Assembly: GCA_001695595.3 (NCBI GenBank)
Contig: MBPM02000051.1
Coordinates: 1-64,000, forward strand
Source of the DNA: Plasmopara viticola
Taxonomy: Eukaryota > Oomycota > Peronosporomycetes > Peronosporales > Peronosporaceae
DNA length: 64,000 bases
Direction of reading: 5' to 3'
The position numbers and the translations under genes are program-made. The notes beneath the pieces were generated by a model. That model was not told the origin of the DNA and made no database searches. It saw only the letters and a list, made by a program, of their open reading frames with translations. This document shows, in pieces, positions 9,025-19,908 of this stretch; the stretch's first letter is position 1; every line of letters begins with the position of its first letter.

Positions 9025-9749
9025 TGCTGGCCTTAGCAGTCGCTTGGCGTCCCTTGCGCCTTCCGTTGTCCGACGTCATAAACGCTTGTCCTTGCTCGTG
9101 CGTGGCTCCATCGACGCCGCCACCTTGTTCCTTGCGTTTCATCTCTTCGTGTAATAGACGCGACGTCACAAGTTCCCATGTCAGCGTGTCAGAGCGCGAC
9201 TTCAGCTCCGTGGTACGAATCACACAGACTTCCAAGAAGCGTGATTACCAGGTCGTCCTCACTCACCGGGGTGCCCACCGCGTCAAGCTGCTCAGCCAAC
9301 GTCTTAAGCTTGTTGATTTGCTCTAGCACACCGTCGCCATCCTCAATCATCGTCGTGAAAAACCTGCGACGAAGGAAGAGCTTGTTCGCCAAGCTCCTCT
9401 TCTCGAAGTGTCCCTCTAATCTTGACCATGCATCATACGCGTCTTTGGCTGAGCAAACCAGCGGCAGCTGCGAGTCCCCCATCGCAAGACAGAATATCGC
9501 CAGCGCCTTTCGAGCCTTACGCTTAAAGGTCGACTGGTTCATCGGGTTTCTCAGCTGCAAGCTTTATCTCCCCGCTCGCAACTTCCCAGAGGTCGCGCTC
9601 CTCCAACACCATTCGCAACTTGAACTTCAACGTATGGAAGTTCGTTCCGTCGAACCTGATAATTCGGCTCGGCGTGGCGTCTATGGTGGCGGCGAAGGCG
9701 GTGTCAGAGGCGGGGCGAAGAAGGCAAAGTCTGCGGGGTTTGGGCTCAT
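8966..9749 (-). pseudogene. U1 gag, multiply frameshifted
   Basis: The gag ATG is at 9747-9749 in the PBS. One G is missing near 9712 (gcggggcgaag against gcgggggcgaag), throwing the N-terminus out of frame. The common frameshift between GEIKLAAE and NPMNQSTFKRK (near 9535) follows. An 11-bp deletion near 9210 and the 5-bp loss in the CCHC motif near 8995 complete the damage. Recognisable blocks are FDGTNFHTLKFKL, LAIFCLAMGD, WSRLEGHFEKRSL and ELVTSRLLHEEM. Confidence 0.84.
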
Positions 9750-9753
9750 AACC

Positions 9754-10033
9754 TAATAAAGAAAGGTCACTTAAGCTGAAGATGGCAAAATGCAAAGTGA
9801 ATATATTTAGAAGGTCCTTAGTTCGCAACTACATGCTACCTCTAAGCCAATGATTTATCTAAGCCAATCAGAACGACTTACCACCCGGGCGCAATCATCT
9901 TCCCAGCCTGAAACCGATCTTCTGCCTTTCTTGAACCCACTCCTCCAAGCATCATCACCCGATTGCCGATACCGGTACTTACGGATATGTAGTCGCTGGT
10001 CGAGGCGTTACTTTCATAGCGTCTTCGACAACA
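9754..10033 (-). repeat. Type-B LTR at the 5' side of U1
   Basis: This 280-bp copy directly follows the PBS (9742-9753). U1 therefore has a type-C LTR at its 3' side and type B at its 5' side. One retrotransposition event would give two identical LTRs, so the unit is a recombinant. The 61-bp RNase H scrap follows at 10034-10094. Confidence 0.87.
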
Positions 10034-10094
10034 GGATCGAATGTCGATGTGCTTAGTTCGTTTGTAAGCCTCCGGGTTCTTCGCTAGCGCAATC

Positions 10095-10403
10095 TGTTGA
10101 AAAGGTCACTTGAGCGGAAGATGGCAAAATGCAAAGTGAATATATTTAGAGGTCCTTAGTTCGCAACGACATGCTACTTCTAAGCCAATGATTTATATAA
10201 GCCAATCAGGACGACTTACCATCCGGGCGCAAGCATCTTCCCATCCGGGCGCAATCTACTCAAGTGCGCCTGTCCCATGCGCCTTTCCATGACGTCACTG
10301 TCGCTTGGTCGCACCGTCTACTGGTATCAATACCAGTGGCCTACCGGTCATGTACTGCTGGTTGAGGCGTCATACCTTCAGCACGAGGTATTCCATAACA
10401 ACA
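10095..10403 (-). repeat. Type-C LTR of U2
   Basis: This 309-bp LTR is nearly identical to the copy at 5328. It includes the intact ACTGGTAT palindrome and the ACAACA terminus followed by the polypurine tract. Confidence 0.88.
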
Positions 10404-12281
10404 CTCCCACTCGACTCGACAGCTTCAATACCTTGAATCCCAAGTCGACATCGAAGTAAACTGTATTGCGCGGCAGCAATAGGCTTGGTCATGATGTCAG
10501 CCAGCATGTCTTGAGTTAAACAGAACTCTAACAACATTTGACCGTCCTCAACCTTCTCACGAACAAAGTGGTACCGAATGTCGATATGCTTGGTGCGCTT
10601 ATGAAACTCCGGATTCTTGGCCAGCGCGATTGAGCCTTGATTATCTTCAAGTATCTTGATAGGTTCATCGTCATCCATTTCTTTAAGCTCGCACAAAAAG
10701 ACTTTTAGCCATACAGCTTCTTGAGCTGCTTCTGATAGGGCCATCTACTCTGCCTCAGTTGACGAGAGTGCTACCGTGCGCTGCTTTTTGCTTCTCCAGC
10801 TAATACATCCGTTCTTCATGACGAAGACATAGCCACTTGTGCTGCGACGCGACTCAATGTCTCCTGCCCAGTCAGCGTCTGAAAATCCTTGAATTGTTGA
10901 GGCACCATTCCGAGAAAACACTAGTTCATGCGTCTGGGTGGCATTCAAATATCGCAGTACGCGCTTCAAAGCCTGCCAGTGTGTCGGACACGGATCGGCT
11001 GCGAATTGGCTCAGCACTCCCACTGCTGCTGCAAGATCTGGACGAGTAGCAACCATCAAGTACATGATGCCACCGACAGCATTTCGATATGGCACGTTTT
11101 TCATTGTGTCCTCGTGCTTGCATCCACCATTGCATATATTCTTTGTCAGCTTCGATCCTGGATCTTGAGGAGTCTTTACTGGCTTGCAATCCTGCATCCC
11201 AAACTTTAGCAAAATTGACTTGAGGAACTTGGTTTGCCGCATCGTAACTTGACCTTTAGTGCTATCCTGATTGATCTCCATTGAGAAAAAACTTTTGTTT
11301 GCCGAGGTCCGCCATCTCGAATCGTTCGCTTAGCGCTTGCTTTGTCGTTGAGAGCAAGATGCCGTCACTGCTCGCAATAATCAAGTCGTCGACATAGAGT
11401 ACAACAAAAATCATTGACTCGTCACTGCGTTTGCTGTATATGCAGTGATCTGACTTGCTCTTGGTAAAAACCATCTTAACCATGAAATCGTCAATCGTTC
11501 GGTTCCATATCCGTGGTGACTGCTTTAAACCGTAGAGCGAACGCTTCAGCTTGCACACATGCTCCGGTCGACTTGGGTCAGCATATCCATCCGGTTGCTG
11601 CATATAAATGTCTTCACCCAGACCACAATTTAGAAACGCAGTTTTGACGTCCATTTGGTGAAGCTTGAGATCATACTTGGTAGCCAGGCTTAGCACAATG
11701 CGAATTAACGTAAACTTGGCTACATGTGCAAACGTCTCCTCGTAATCCACACCATACTTCTGCGAGAAACCTTTTGCAACCAGCCGTGCCTTAAACCGCT
11801 CAATGTCCCCATCTTGGTCCTCTTTAACGCGAAAAAGCCAGCGACAACCGATCACTTTTCGTCCCTTCGGCAGCGAAACAGTATCCCATGTTTTATTCCT
11901 TATCAAGAAGTCAATTTCGGAGTCGCAAGCTTCCTTCCACTTGCACGCGTCATCGGATTCCATTGCCGACTTGTACGTCGTCGGCATTTCCCCCACTGAA
12001 TATATGACGTGTGCTGCTTCAAACCCTCCATTTTCTTCACTTATTGCGGGGGCTGACATATCTTCAAGGGTCGACCGCTGGTAACATGGCGCGTGTCGCT
12101 TGGATCTTGGAGTTTCTGTTACCTTTTCGAGCGACTGATTCCTTGTGTGCCGTTTAGCCCCGGACTCGAAGTCAACGTCGCGTTCTGGCACCTGATCATC
12201 ATCCATCTTTGACTCTTCACGGCCATCTTCGGTGCTTGATTCTGTGTCGGCATCAGTAATACTGTCGTTTTCTTTATCCAC
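10370..12281 (-). pseudogene. U2 RT and RNase H
   Basis: The organisation matches U1. The TAG inside STEAEY is at 10742-10744, and YVDD is intact. A two-base loss near 11284 (gattgagaaaa against gattccgagaaaa) and an added A together keep the RT split in two frames (10745-11281 and 11262-12281). The first exon-like part ends at a TAG just above the integrase. Confidence 0.86.
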
Positions 12282-12305
12282 CAGCTCAACAATCTTGTTA
12301 TAGTC

Positions 12306-13004
12306 CTACCTTCCTTTGTCGAAAACGTCCTCTTTGAACTGTGCATCGCGACTCATTAGAATGCGCCCGGTCGAAATTTCTTCGAACCGGTATGTCTTTG
12401 CATGCTCCGAATAGCCCAAAAAGCGACATAAGATGGCTTTTGCGTCAAGTTTGAAACGCTTCTCCTTTGGAACGTGGACATACGCATGACATCCAAACAC
12501 TTTGAGGTTGGCCAACAGCGGTTTCTTCGTTGTCCAAAGCTCGTGTGGTGACTTCTTCAATCCAGCTGCACGAGTAGGACACCGATTACGTAGAAACGTT
12601 GCGGTCATTACTGCTTCACCCCAATAGCTTTTGGACATTCCAGCATGCTCTAACATGCATCTTTCACACTCAGCCAATCTTCGATTCATGCGTTCAGCTA
12701 CTCCATTTAACTGAGGAGTATACGGTGGCGAAAACTTGAGCACGATTCCTCGATCCGTGCAAAACTTAGTCATCTTACCCGACGGAGTGTACTCACCACC
12801 ATTTTCACTTCGAAGAGTCTTGACTCGCTTGCCAGTCTGCTTTTCAGCAAAGGCAACAAACTCGGCAAACTTGTCTACAACTTCAGACTTGGACTTGATT
12901 AAGTAGATGACGCAGTAACAAGACTTGTCATCGATGAACGTAACAAAATAGCGCTTTCTACTGAACGTTGACGTTTGCATTGGACCGCACTTGTCACTAT
13001 GCAC
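12306..13004 (-). pseudogene. U2 integrase
   Basis: The 232-residue segment has HSDKCGPM, RSENGGEY (Asp-to-Glu substitution) and VAERMNRR. FSRKRYF replaces the FSGKRYF of U1, a change shared with U4 and placing U2 and U4 as closest relatives. It is bounded by the same two in-frame stops as in U1. Confidence 0.86.
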
Positions 13005-13043
13005 AACTTCAAGAATGTCTTTAGCTCGATCAAGCGAAGATGT

Positions 13044-14520
13044 TTAAAAGCGCACACGAGTTTGTTTTCCCAGCGCACACCCGTCACAAAGCTCCCATTT
13101 GCTCACCGATGTCAATGCAATACCTGTGGCAAGTTTCTTTTTGACAATTGCATCAAGCCCTTCGAACCCGATATGACCAAGCCGTGGGTGCCAGAGGTAC
13201 GAATCGGTGTCCCCCACGCAGCCAGACAGCTCGGCCACACACACTTTCTCAGGAGCAACAGGAATCATATGAAGCTTGAACAATCCTTTTCCTTCACGAG
13301 CACCAATTTTCCATTTCACCCCCTTTGTCTCCGCGAAGCATCCATCATTGTCGAACATTACTAGACCAACGTCTTTGGTAAACCGACCAACCGAAAACAA
13401 ACTGCGAGACAGCTTCGGAATATGCCACACATTAGTGAGCACTCCCTTTTTCACTCCATTCGATGTCTTCATGGACATAACGACATCTCCACTGCCGATT
13501 GCTTGCACGACACCGTTGTCTGCTAGATGCACGTCCACTGGAGTGAAGACCTTGTAGTTCCTCATGAACCTTTTTGAGTTTGACATGTGCTGCGTCGCTC
13601 CTGAGTCGACCAGCCAAATGTCACTCGACTTGACAGAGCTATCGCAATCGCCAACCGAAAACAAGTAGTCATCACTGTCGTCCCCATTAGCAAAGTTTGC
13701 ACGCTGTGCCGGCCGCTGTCAATCTGCGCTTTCACGAATTCTCACGGGGCACTTGGCAATCCAATGCCCGTGTTCCACACAATAATGGCACGCACTGCTG
13801 GCCTTAGCAGTCGCTTGGCGTCCCTTGCGCCTTCCGTTGTCCGACGTCATAAACGCTTGTCCTTGCTCGTGCGTGGCTCCATCGACGCCGCCACCTTGTT
13901 CCTTGCGTTTCATCTCTTCGTGTAATAGACGCGACGTCACAAGTTCCCATGTCAGCGTGTCAGAGCGCGACTTCAGCTCCGTGGTACGAATCACACAGAC
14001 TTCCAAGAAGCGTGATTACCAGGTCGTCCTCACTCACCGGGGTGCCCACCGCGTCAAGCTGCTCAGCCAACGTCTTAAGCTTGTTGATTTGCTCTAGCAC
14101 ACCGTCGCCATCCTCAATCATCGTCGTGAAAAACCTGCGACGAAGGAAGAGCTTGTTCGCCAAGCTCCTCTTCTCGAAGTGTCCCTCTAATCTTGACCAT
14201 GCATCATACGCGTCTTTGGCTGAGCAAACCAGCGGCAGCTGCGAGTCCCCCATCGCAAGACAGATTATCGCCAGCGCCTTTCGAGCCTTACGCTTAAAGG
14301 TCGACTGGTTCATCGGGTTTCTCAGCTGCAAGCTTTATCTCCCCGCTCGCAACTTCCCAGAGGTCGCGCTCCTCCAACACCATTCGCAACTTGAACTTCA
14401 ACGTATGGAAGTTCGTTCCGTCGAACCTGATAATTCGGCTCGGCGTGGCGTCCATGGTGGCGGCGAAGGCGGTGTCAGAGGCGGGGCGAAGAAGGCAAAG
14501 TCTGCGGGGTTTGGGCTCAT
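13044..14520 (-). pseudogene. U2 gag, CCHC knuckle and protease
   Basis: The protease (13044-13664) has LVDSGATQHMS and the pre-integrase zinc ligands. An in-frame TGA at 13719-13721 (Arg codon in ADRQRP) separates it from the knuckle CX2CX4HX4C, which is intact here. Gag carries the 11-bp deletion near 13980 and the general frameshift near 14300. The N-terminal gag also has the missing G (near 14484) seen in U1. Confidence 0.85.
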
Positions 14521-14524
14521 AACC

Positions 14525-14803
14525 TAATAAAGAAAGGTCGATTGAGCTGAAGATGGCAAAATGCAAAGTGAATATATTTATAAGGCTCTTAGTTCGCAAC
14601 TACATGCTACCTCTAAGCCAATGATTTTTCTAAGCCAATCAGAACGACTTACCACCCGGGCGCAATCATCTTCCCAGCCTGAAACCGATCTTCTGCCTTT
14701 CTTGAACCCACTCCTCCGACATCATCACCCGATTGCCGATACCGGTACTTACCGATATGTAGTCGCTGGTCGAGGCGTTACTTTCACAGCGTCTTCGACA
14801 ACA
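14525..14803 (-). repeat. Type-B LTR at the 5' side of U2
   Basis: This 279-bp copy is one base shorter near 14715 (ctccgacatc against ctccaagcatc) and has a changed U5 (gtcgattgagc). It is followed by the RNase H scrap 14804-14864, ending in the target duplication caatc (14860-14864). Confidence 0.86.
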
Positions 14804-14864
14804 GGATCGAATGTCGATGTGCTTAGTTCGTTTGTAAGCCTCCGGGTTCTTCGCTAGCGCAATC

Positions 14865-15174
14865 TGTTGAAAAGGTCACTTGAGCGGAAGATGGCAAAAT
14901 GCACAGTGAATATATTTAAAGGTCCTTTGTTCGCAACTACATGCTACTTCTAAGCCAATGATTTATATAAGCCAATCAGGACGACTTACCATCCGGGCGC
15001 AAGCATCTTCCCATCCTGGCGCAATCTACACAAGTGCGCCTGTCCCATGCGCCTTTCCATGACGTCACTGTCGCTTGGTCGCACCGTCTACTGGTATCAA
15101 TACCGGTGGCCTACCGGTCATGTACTGCTGGTCGAGGCGTCATACCTTCAGCACGAGGTATTCCACATACGACA
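14865..15174 (-). repeat. Type-C' LTR of U3 with 5-bp target duplication
   Basis: This 310-bp LTR runs from tgttgaaaagg to tacgaca (plus strand). It sits inside an RNase H domain, flanked by caatc on both sides (14860-14864, 15175-15179). The unoccupied site gcaatcgagcc is seen in U17-U20. The outer end differs from type C (cacatacgaca against cataacaaca) and no polypurine tract precedes it, so it behaves as a solo LTR. It shares with U5 the variants catcctggcgc and ctacacaag. Confidence 0.88.
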
Positions 15175-16814
15175 CAATCGAGCCTTGATTATCTTTATAA
15201 ATCTTGACCGCTGTGTTCGGGGACATCTCGCCCAACTCACATAAAAACCGTCTTGAGCCATTTTGCTTCTTACGTAGCCTCTGACAATGCCATGTATTCA
15301 GCTTTTGTAGACGATAGTGCCACCGTACGCGGCTTCTTGTTTTTCCAGCTGACACATCCACCGCTCATCATAAAGTCATAGCCGCTTACTCTTCTTCGTG
15401 ACATTGTACCTCAGCCCAGTCCGCATCCGAAAATCCCTGCAGTCCATCATGATTTGCTGCTTGAAATTCAATGCCGTGCATCCTTGTGCCTTAAATAACC
15501 TGAAGATTCTTTTCAACGCTTGCCAGTGTGTCGGACATGGGTCTGCTACAAATCGGCTGAGTACTCCCACTGCCGCAGCGAGGTCCGGACGCGTGCCGAC
15601 CATAAGGTACATCAGGCAATCAACAGCATTTTGATACGGCACAACGGTCATAGTGTCACCGTGTTTGCATCCTCCTTCGCACATGAGCTTGGTAATTTGA
15701 GTCCTGGATCTTGCGGCGTTCTAACAGGCTTGCTCTTTTCCTCATTGAACTTGGTCAAAATCTCGCACGCGAACTTGGTTTGCCGCATCGTCAGAGTCCC
15801 GATCCTTAAATCTTGCTCGATTTCAATTCCAAAAAAGAAGTTAAGCTGCCCTGAATCCGTCATCTCAAATCGTTTGCTGAGTGCGTGCTTGGTTTCCTGG
15901 AGCATCTTGCTGGTATTGCAAGCCAAAATTAAATCGTCGACGCAAAGCGCTACGAACATCATGTCATGGCCATCTCGCATAACAAACACGCAGTGATCCG
16001 ATTCAGACTTCTTGAATTCCAGTCTTAACATAAAATCGTCAATGGTCTTGTTCCACATGCGGGGCGATTGCTTCAGCCCGTACATTGATCGCTGAAATTT
16101 GCACACATAGTCCGGATTTGCCGTGTCTGAAAAGCCATCAGGCTGCGCCATGTAGATATCTTCGTCAAGCTGATTGTTGAAAAATGCTGTCTTGGCATCC
16201 AGCTGGTGAACCGCAAACCGGTACTTGGTGGCCAGACTGAGTAGTATCCGAATTGACGTGAACTTGGCCACAGGCGCGAACGTTTTTTTCATAGTTAATG
16301 CCAAACTTCTGCTTAAAACCTTTGGCCACCGAACGCGCTTTGTAGCGCTCGACTTCGCCGGCTTGAATGTCCTTGACACGAAACACCCATCGATTTCGAA
16401 CGTGACTGGTCCAATATCCTTTGTGAATCGTCCAATGGAGAAAAGATTGCGCGATATTTTTGAAATATGCCATACTCCACGAAGCATGCCCTTCTTATTT
16501 CCGTGGGACGTCTTCATAGACATAACAGTGTCGCCAGTCCCGATCGCTTAAACAACACCGTCGTCTGCGAGATGTACGTCCTCCGGAGAAAGATCCTTGT
16601 AGTTCCTCATGAAGTCTTTCGAAAAAGTCATGTGCTGCGTTGCACCCGAGTCAAGCAGCCATACGCAACTCGACTTGGTGGTGCTTGAGTTTCCACCAAC
16701 CGAGAGGAGAAAATCACCAGAGTCGACTTCACTCTGCGCGATATTTGCACGCTGTGCCGGCCGTTGCCGATCTGCGCTCTCACGAATTCTCGTGGGGCAC
16801 TTGGCAATCCAATG
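15175..16814 (-). pseudogene. U3 body (T type): RNase H, RT, protease; gag deleted
   Basis: The RNase H part is cut at GSI by the solo LTR, and RT has CVDD in place of YVDD. The integrase is deleted: DGCF of the protease is joined to the RT entry VFRVKDIQ near 16390. An extra base in the T run near 16285 puts the protease tail back into the RT frame, giving a 291-residue open frame (15648-16523). A one-base loss near 15696 ends it. The protease has DSGATQHM and a TAA in GVVQAIG. At 16814/16815 the CCHC region is joined directly to the middle of a type-B LTR. Confidence 0.84.
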
Positions 16815-16897
16815 ATCATCACCCGATTGCCGATACCGGTACTTACCGATATGTAGTCGCTGGTCGAGGCGTTACTTTCACAGCGTCTTCGACAACA
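16815..16897 (-). repeat. 83-bp type-B LTR remnant (T junction)
   Basis: Only the outer U3 end of a type-B LTR remains (atcatcacccg to gacaaca), joined to the gag zinc-knuckle sequence ccaatg. R/U5, the PBS and almost all of gag are lost. The identical junction occurs in U7, U10 and U12. The RNase H scrap follows at 16898-16958. Confidence 0.86.
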
Positions 16898-16958
16898 GGA
16901 TCGAATGTCGATGTGCTTAGTTCGTTTGTAAGCCTCCGGGTTCTTCGCTAGCGCAATC

Positions 16959-17267
16959 TGTTGAAAAGGTCACTTGAGCGGAAGATGGCAAAATGCAAAG
17001 TGAATATATTTAGAGGTCCTTAGTTCGCAACTACATGCTACTTCTAAGCCAATGATTTATATAAGCCAATCAGGACGACTTACCATCCGGGCGCAAGCAT
17101 CTTCCCATCCGGGCGCAATCTACTCAAGTGCGCCTGTCCCATGCGCCTTTCCATGACGTCACTGTCGCTTGGTCGCACCGTCTACTGGTATCAATACCAG
17201 TGGCCTACCGGTCATGTACTGCTGGTTGAGGCGTCATACCTTCAGCACGAGGTATTCCATAACAACA
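16959..17267 (-). repeat. Type-C LTR of U4
   Basis: This 309-bp LTR is near identical to those of U1 and U2, with the standard aacaaca terminus and downstream polypurine tract. Confidence 0.88.
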
Positions 17268-18181
17268 TTCCCACTCGACTCGACAGCTTCAATACCTTGA
17301 ATCCCAAGTCGACATCGAAGTAAACTGTATTGCGCGGCAGCAATAGGCTTGGTCATGATGTCAGCCAGCATGTCTTGAGTTAAACAGAACTCTAACAACA
17401 TTTGACCGTCCTCAACCTTCTCACGAACAAAGTGGTACCGAATGTCGATATGCTTGGTGCGCTTATGAAACTCCGGATTCTTGGCCAGCGCGATTGAGCC
17501 TTGATTATCTTCAAGTATCTTGATAGGTTCATCGTCATCCATTTCTTTAAGCTCGCACAAAAAGACTTTTAGCCATACAGCTTCTTGAGCTGCTTCTGAT
17601 AGGGCCATCTACTCTGCCTCAGTTGACGAGAGTGCTACCGTGCGCTGCTTTTTGCTTCTCCAGCTAATACATCCGTTCTTCATGACGAAGACATAGCCAC
17701 TTGTGCTGCGACGCGACTCAATGTCTCCTGCCCAGTCAGCGTCTGAAAATCCTTGAATTGTTGAGGCACCATTCCGAGAAAACACTAGTTCATGCGTCTG
17801 GGTGGCATTCAAATATCGCAGTACGCGCTTCAAAGCCTGCCAGTGTGTCGGACACGGATCGGCTGCGAATTGGCTCAGCACTCCCACTGCTGCTGCAAGA
17901 TCTGGACGAGTAGCAACCATCAAGTACATGATGCCACCGACAGCATTTCGATATGGCACGTTTTTCATTGTGTCCTCGTGCTTGCATCCACCATTGCATA
18001 TATTCTTTGTCAGCTTCGATCCTGGATCTTGAGGAGTCTTTACTGGCTTGCAATCCTGCATCCCAAACTTTAGCAAAATTGACTTGAGGAACTTGGTTTG
18101 CCGCATCGTAACTTGACCTTTAGTGCTATCCTGATTGATCTCCATTCCGAGAAAAAACTTTTGTTTGCCGAGGTCCGCCAT
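17234..18181 (-). pseudogene. U4 RNase H and RT connection region
   Basis: RNase H (17234-17608) and the C-terminal RT (17609-18181) are in one frame split only by the TAG within STEAEY (17606-17608). Unlike U1 and U2, the run of A near 18150 has the length needed to read KQKFFLGMEI without a shift. U4 therefore preserves this region best among the F units. Confidence 0.86.
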
Positions 18182-18195
18182 TTCGAATCGTTCGC

Positions 18196-19146
18196 TTAGC
18201 GTTGCTTTGTCGTTGAGAGCAAGATGCCGTCACTGCTCGCAATAATCAAGTCGTCGACATAGAGTACAACAAAAATCATTGACTCGTCACTGCGTTTGCT
18301 GTATATGCAGTGATCTGACTTGCTCTTGATAAAAACCATCTTAACCATGAAATCGTCAATCGTTCGGTTCCATATCCGTGGTGACTGCTTTAAACCGTAG
18401 AGCGAACGCTTCAGCTTGCACACATGCTCCGGTCGACTTGGGTCAGCATATCCATCCGGTTGCTGCATATAAATGTCTTCACCCAGACCACAATTTAGAA
18501 ACGCAGTTTTGACGTCCATTTGGTGAAGCTTGAGATCATACTTGGTAGCCAGGCTTAGCACAATGCGAATTAACGTAAACTTGGCTACATGTGCAAACGT
18601 CTCCTCGTAATCCACACCATACTTCTGCGAGAAACCTTTTGCAACCAGCCGTGCCTTAAACCGCTCAATGTCCCCATCTTGGTCCTCTTTAACGCGAAAA
18701 AGCCAGCGACAACCGATCACTTTTCGTCCCTTCGGCAGCGAAACAGTATCCCATGTTTTATTCCTTATCAAGAAGTCAATTTCGGAGTCGCAAGCTTCCT
18801 TCCACTTGCACGCGTCATCGGATTCCATTGCCGACTTGTACGTCGTCGGCATTTCCCCCACTGAATATATGACGTGTGCTGCTTCAAACCCTCCATTTTC
18901 TTCACTTATTGCGGGGGCTGACATATCTTCAAGGGTCGACCGCTGGTAACATGGCGCGTGTCGCTTGGATCTTGGAGCTTCTGTTACCTTTTCGAGCGAC
19001 TGATTCCTTGTGTGCCGTTTAGCCCCGGACTCGAAGTCAACGTCGCGTTCTGGCACCTGATCATCATCCATCTTTGACTCTTCACGGCCATCTTCGGTGC
19101 TTGATTCTGTGTCGGCATCAGTAATACTGTCGTTTTCTTTATCCAC
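18196..19146 (-). pseudogene. U4 RT N-terminal and palm region
   Basis: The 316-residue segment has the acidic linker, RWLFRVKEDQD, MDVKTAFLN and YVDDLIIAS. It stops soon after because one base is missing near 18200 (cgttgctttg against cgcttgctttg). The upstream end is the TAG shared with the other F units. Confidence 0.86.
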
Positions 19147-19170
19147 CAGCTCAACAATCTTGTTATAGTC

Positions 19171-19869
19171 CTACCTTCCTTTGTCGAAAACGTCCTCTTT
19201 GAACTGTGCATCGCGACTCATTAGAATGCGCCCGGTCGAAATTTCTTCGAACCGGTATGTCTTTGCATGCTCCGAATAGCCCAAAAAGCGACATAAGATG
19301 GCTTTTGCGTCAAGTTTGAAACGCTTCTCCTTTGGAACGTGGACATACGCATGACATCCAAACACTTTGAGGTTGGCCAACAGCGGTTTCTTCGTTGTCC
19401 AAAGCTCGTGTGGTGACTTCTTCAATCCAGCTGCACGAGTAGGACACCGATTACGTAGAAACGTTGCGGTCATTACTGCTTCACCCCAATAGCTTTTGGA
19501 CATTCCAGCATGCTCTAACATGCATCTTTCACACTCAAGCAATCTTCGATTCATGCGTTCAGCTACTCCATTTAACTGAGGAGTATACGGTGGCGAAAAC
19601 TTGAGCACGATTCCTCGATCCGTGCAAAACTTAGTCATCTTACCCGACGGAGTGTACTCACCACCATTTTCACTTCGAAGAGTCTTGACTCGCTTGCCAG
19701 TCTGCTTTTCAGCAAAGGCAACAAACTCGGCAAACTTGTCTACAACTTCAGACTTGGACTTGATTAAGTAGATGACGCAGTAACAAGACTTGTCATCGAT
19801 GAACGTAACAAAATAGCGCTTTCTACTGAACGTTGACGTTTGCATTGGACCGCACTTGTCACTATGCAC
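19171..19869 (-). pseudogene. U4 integrase
   Basis: The 232-residue segment has HSDKCGPM, RSENGGEY (second catalytic Asp to Glu) and AERMNRRLLE. The change RRLAE to RRLLE is private to this unit. The TAA and TAG stops on either side are shared with U1 and U2. Confidence 0.86.
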
Positions 19870-19908
19870 AACTTCAAGAATGTCTTTAGCTCGATCAAGC
19901 GAAGATGT

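Noticed and set aside
9742..9753. tRNA gene fragment (GGGCTCATAACC)
   Set aside because: Only the anticodon-arm match is present, always at the LTR/gag border. This is a primer-binding site, not a tRNA gene.
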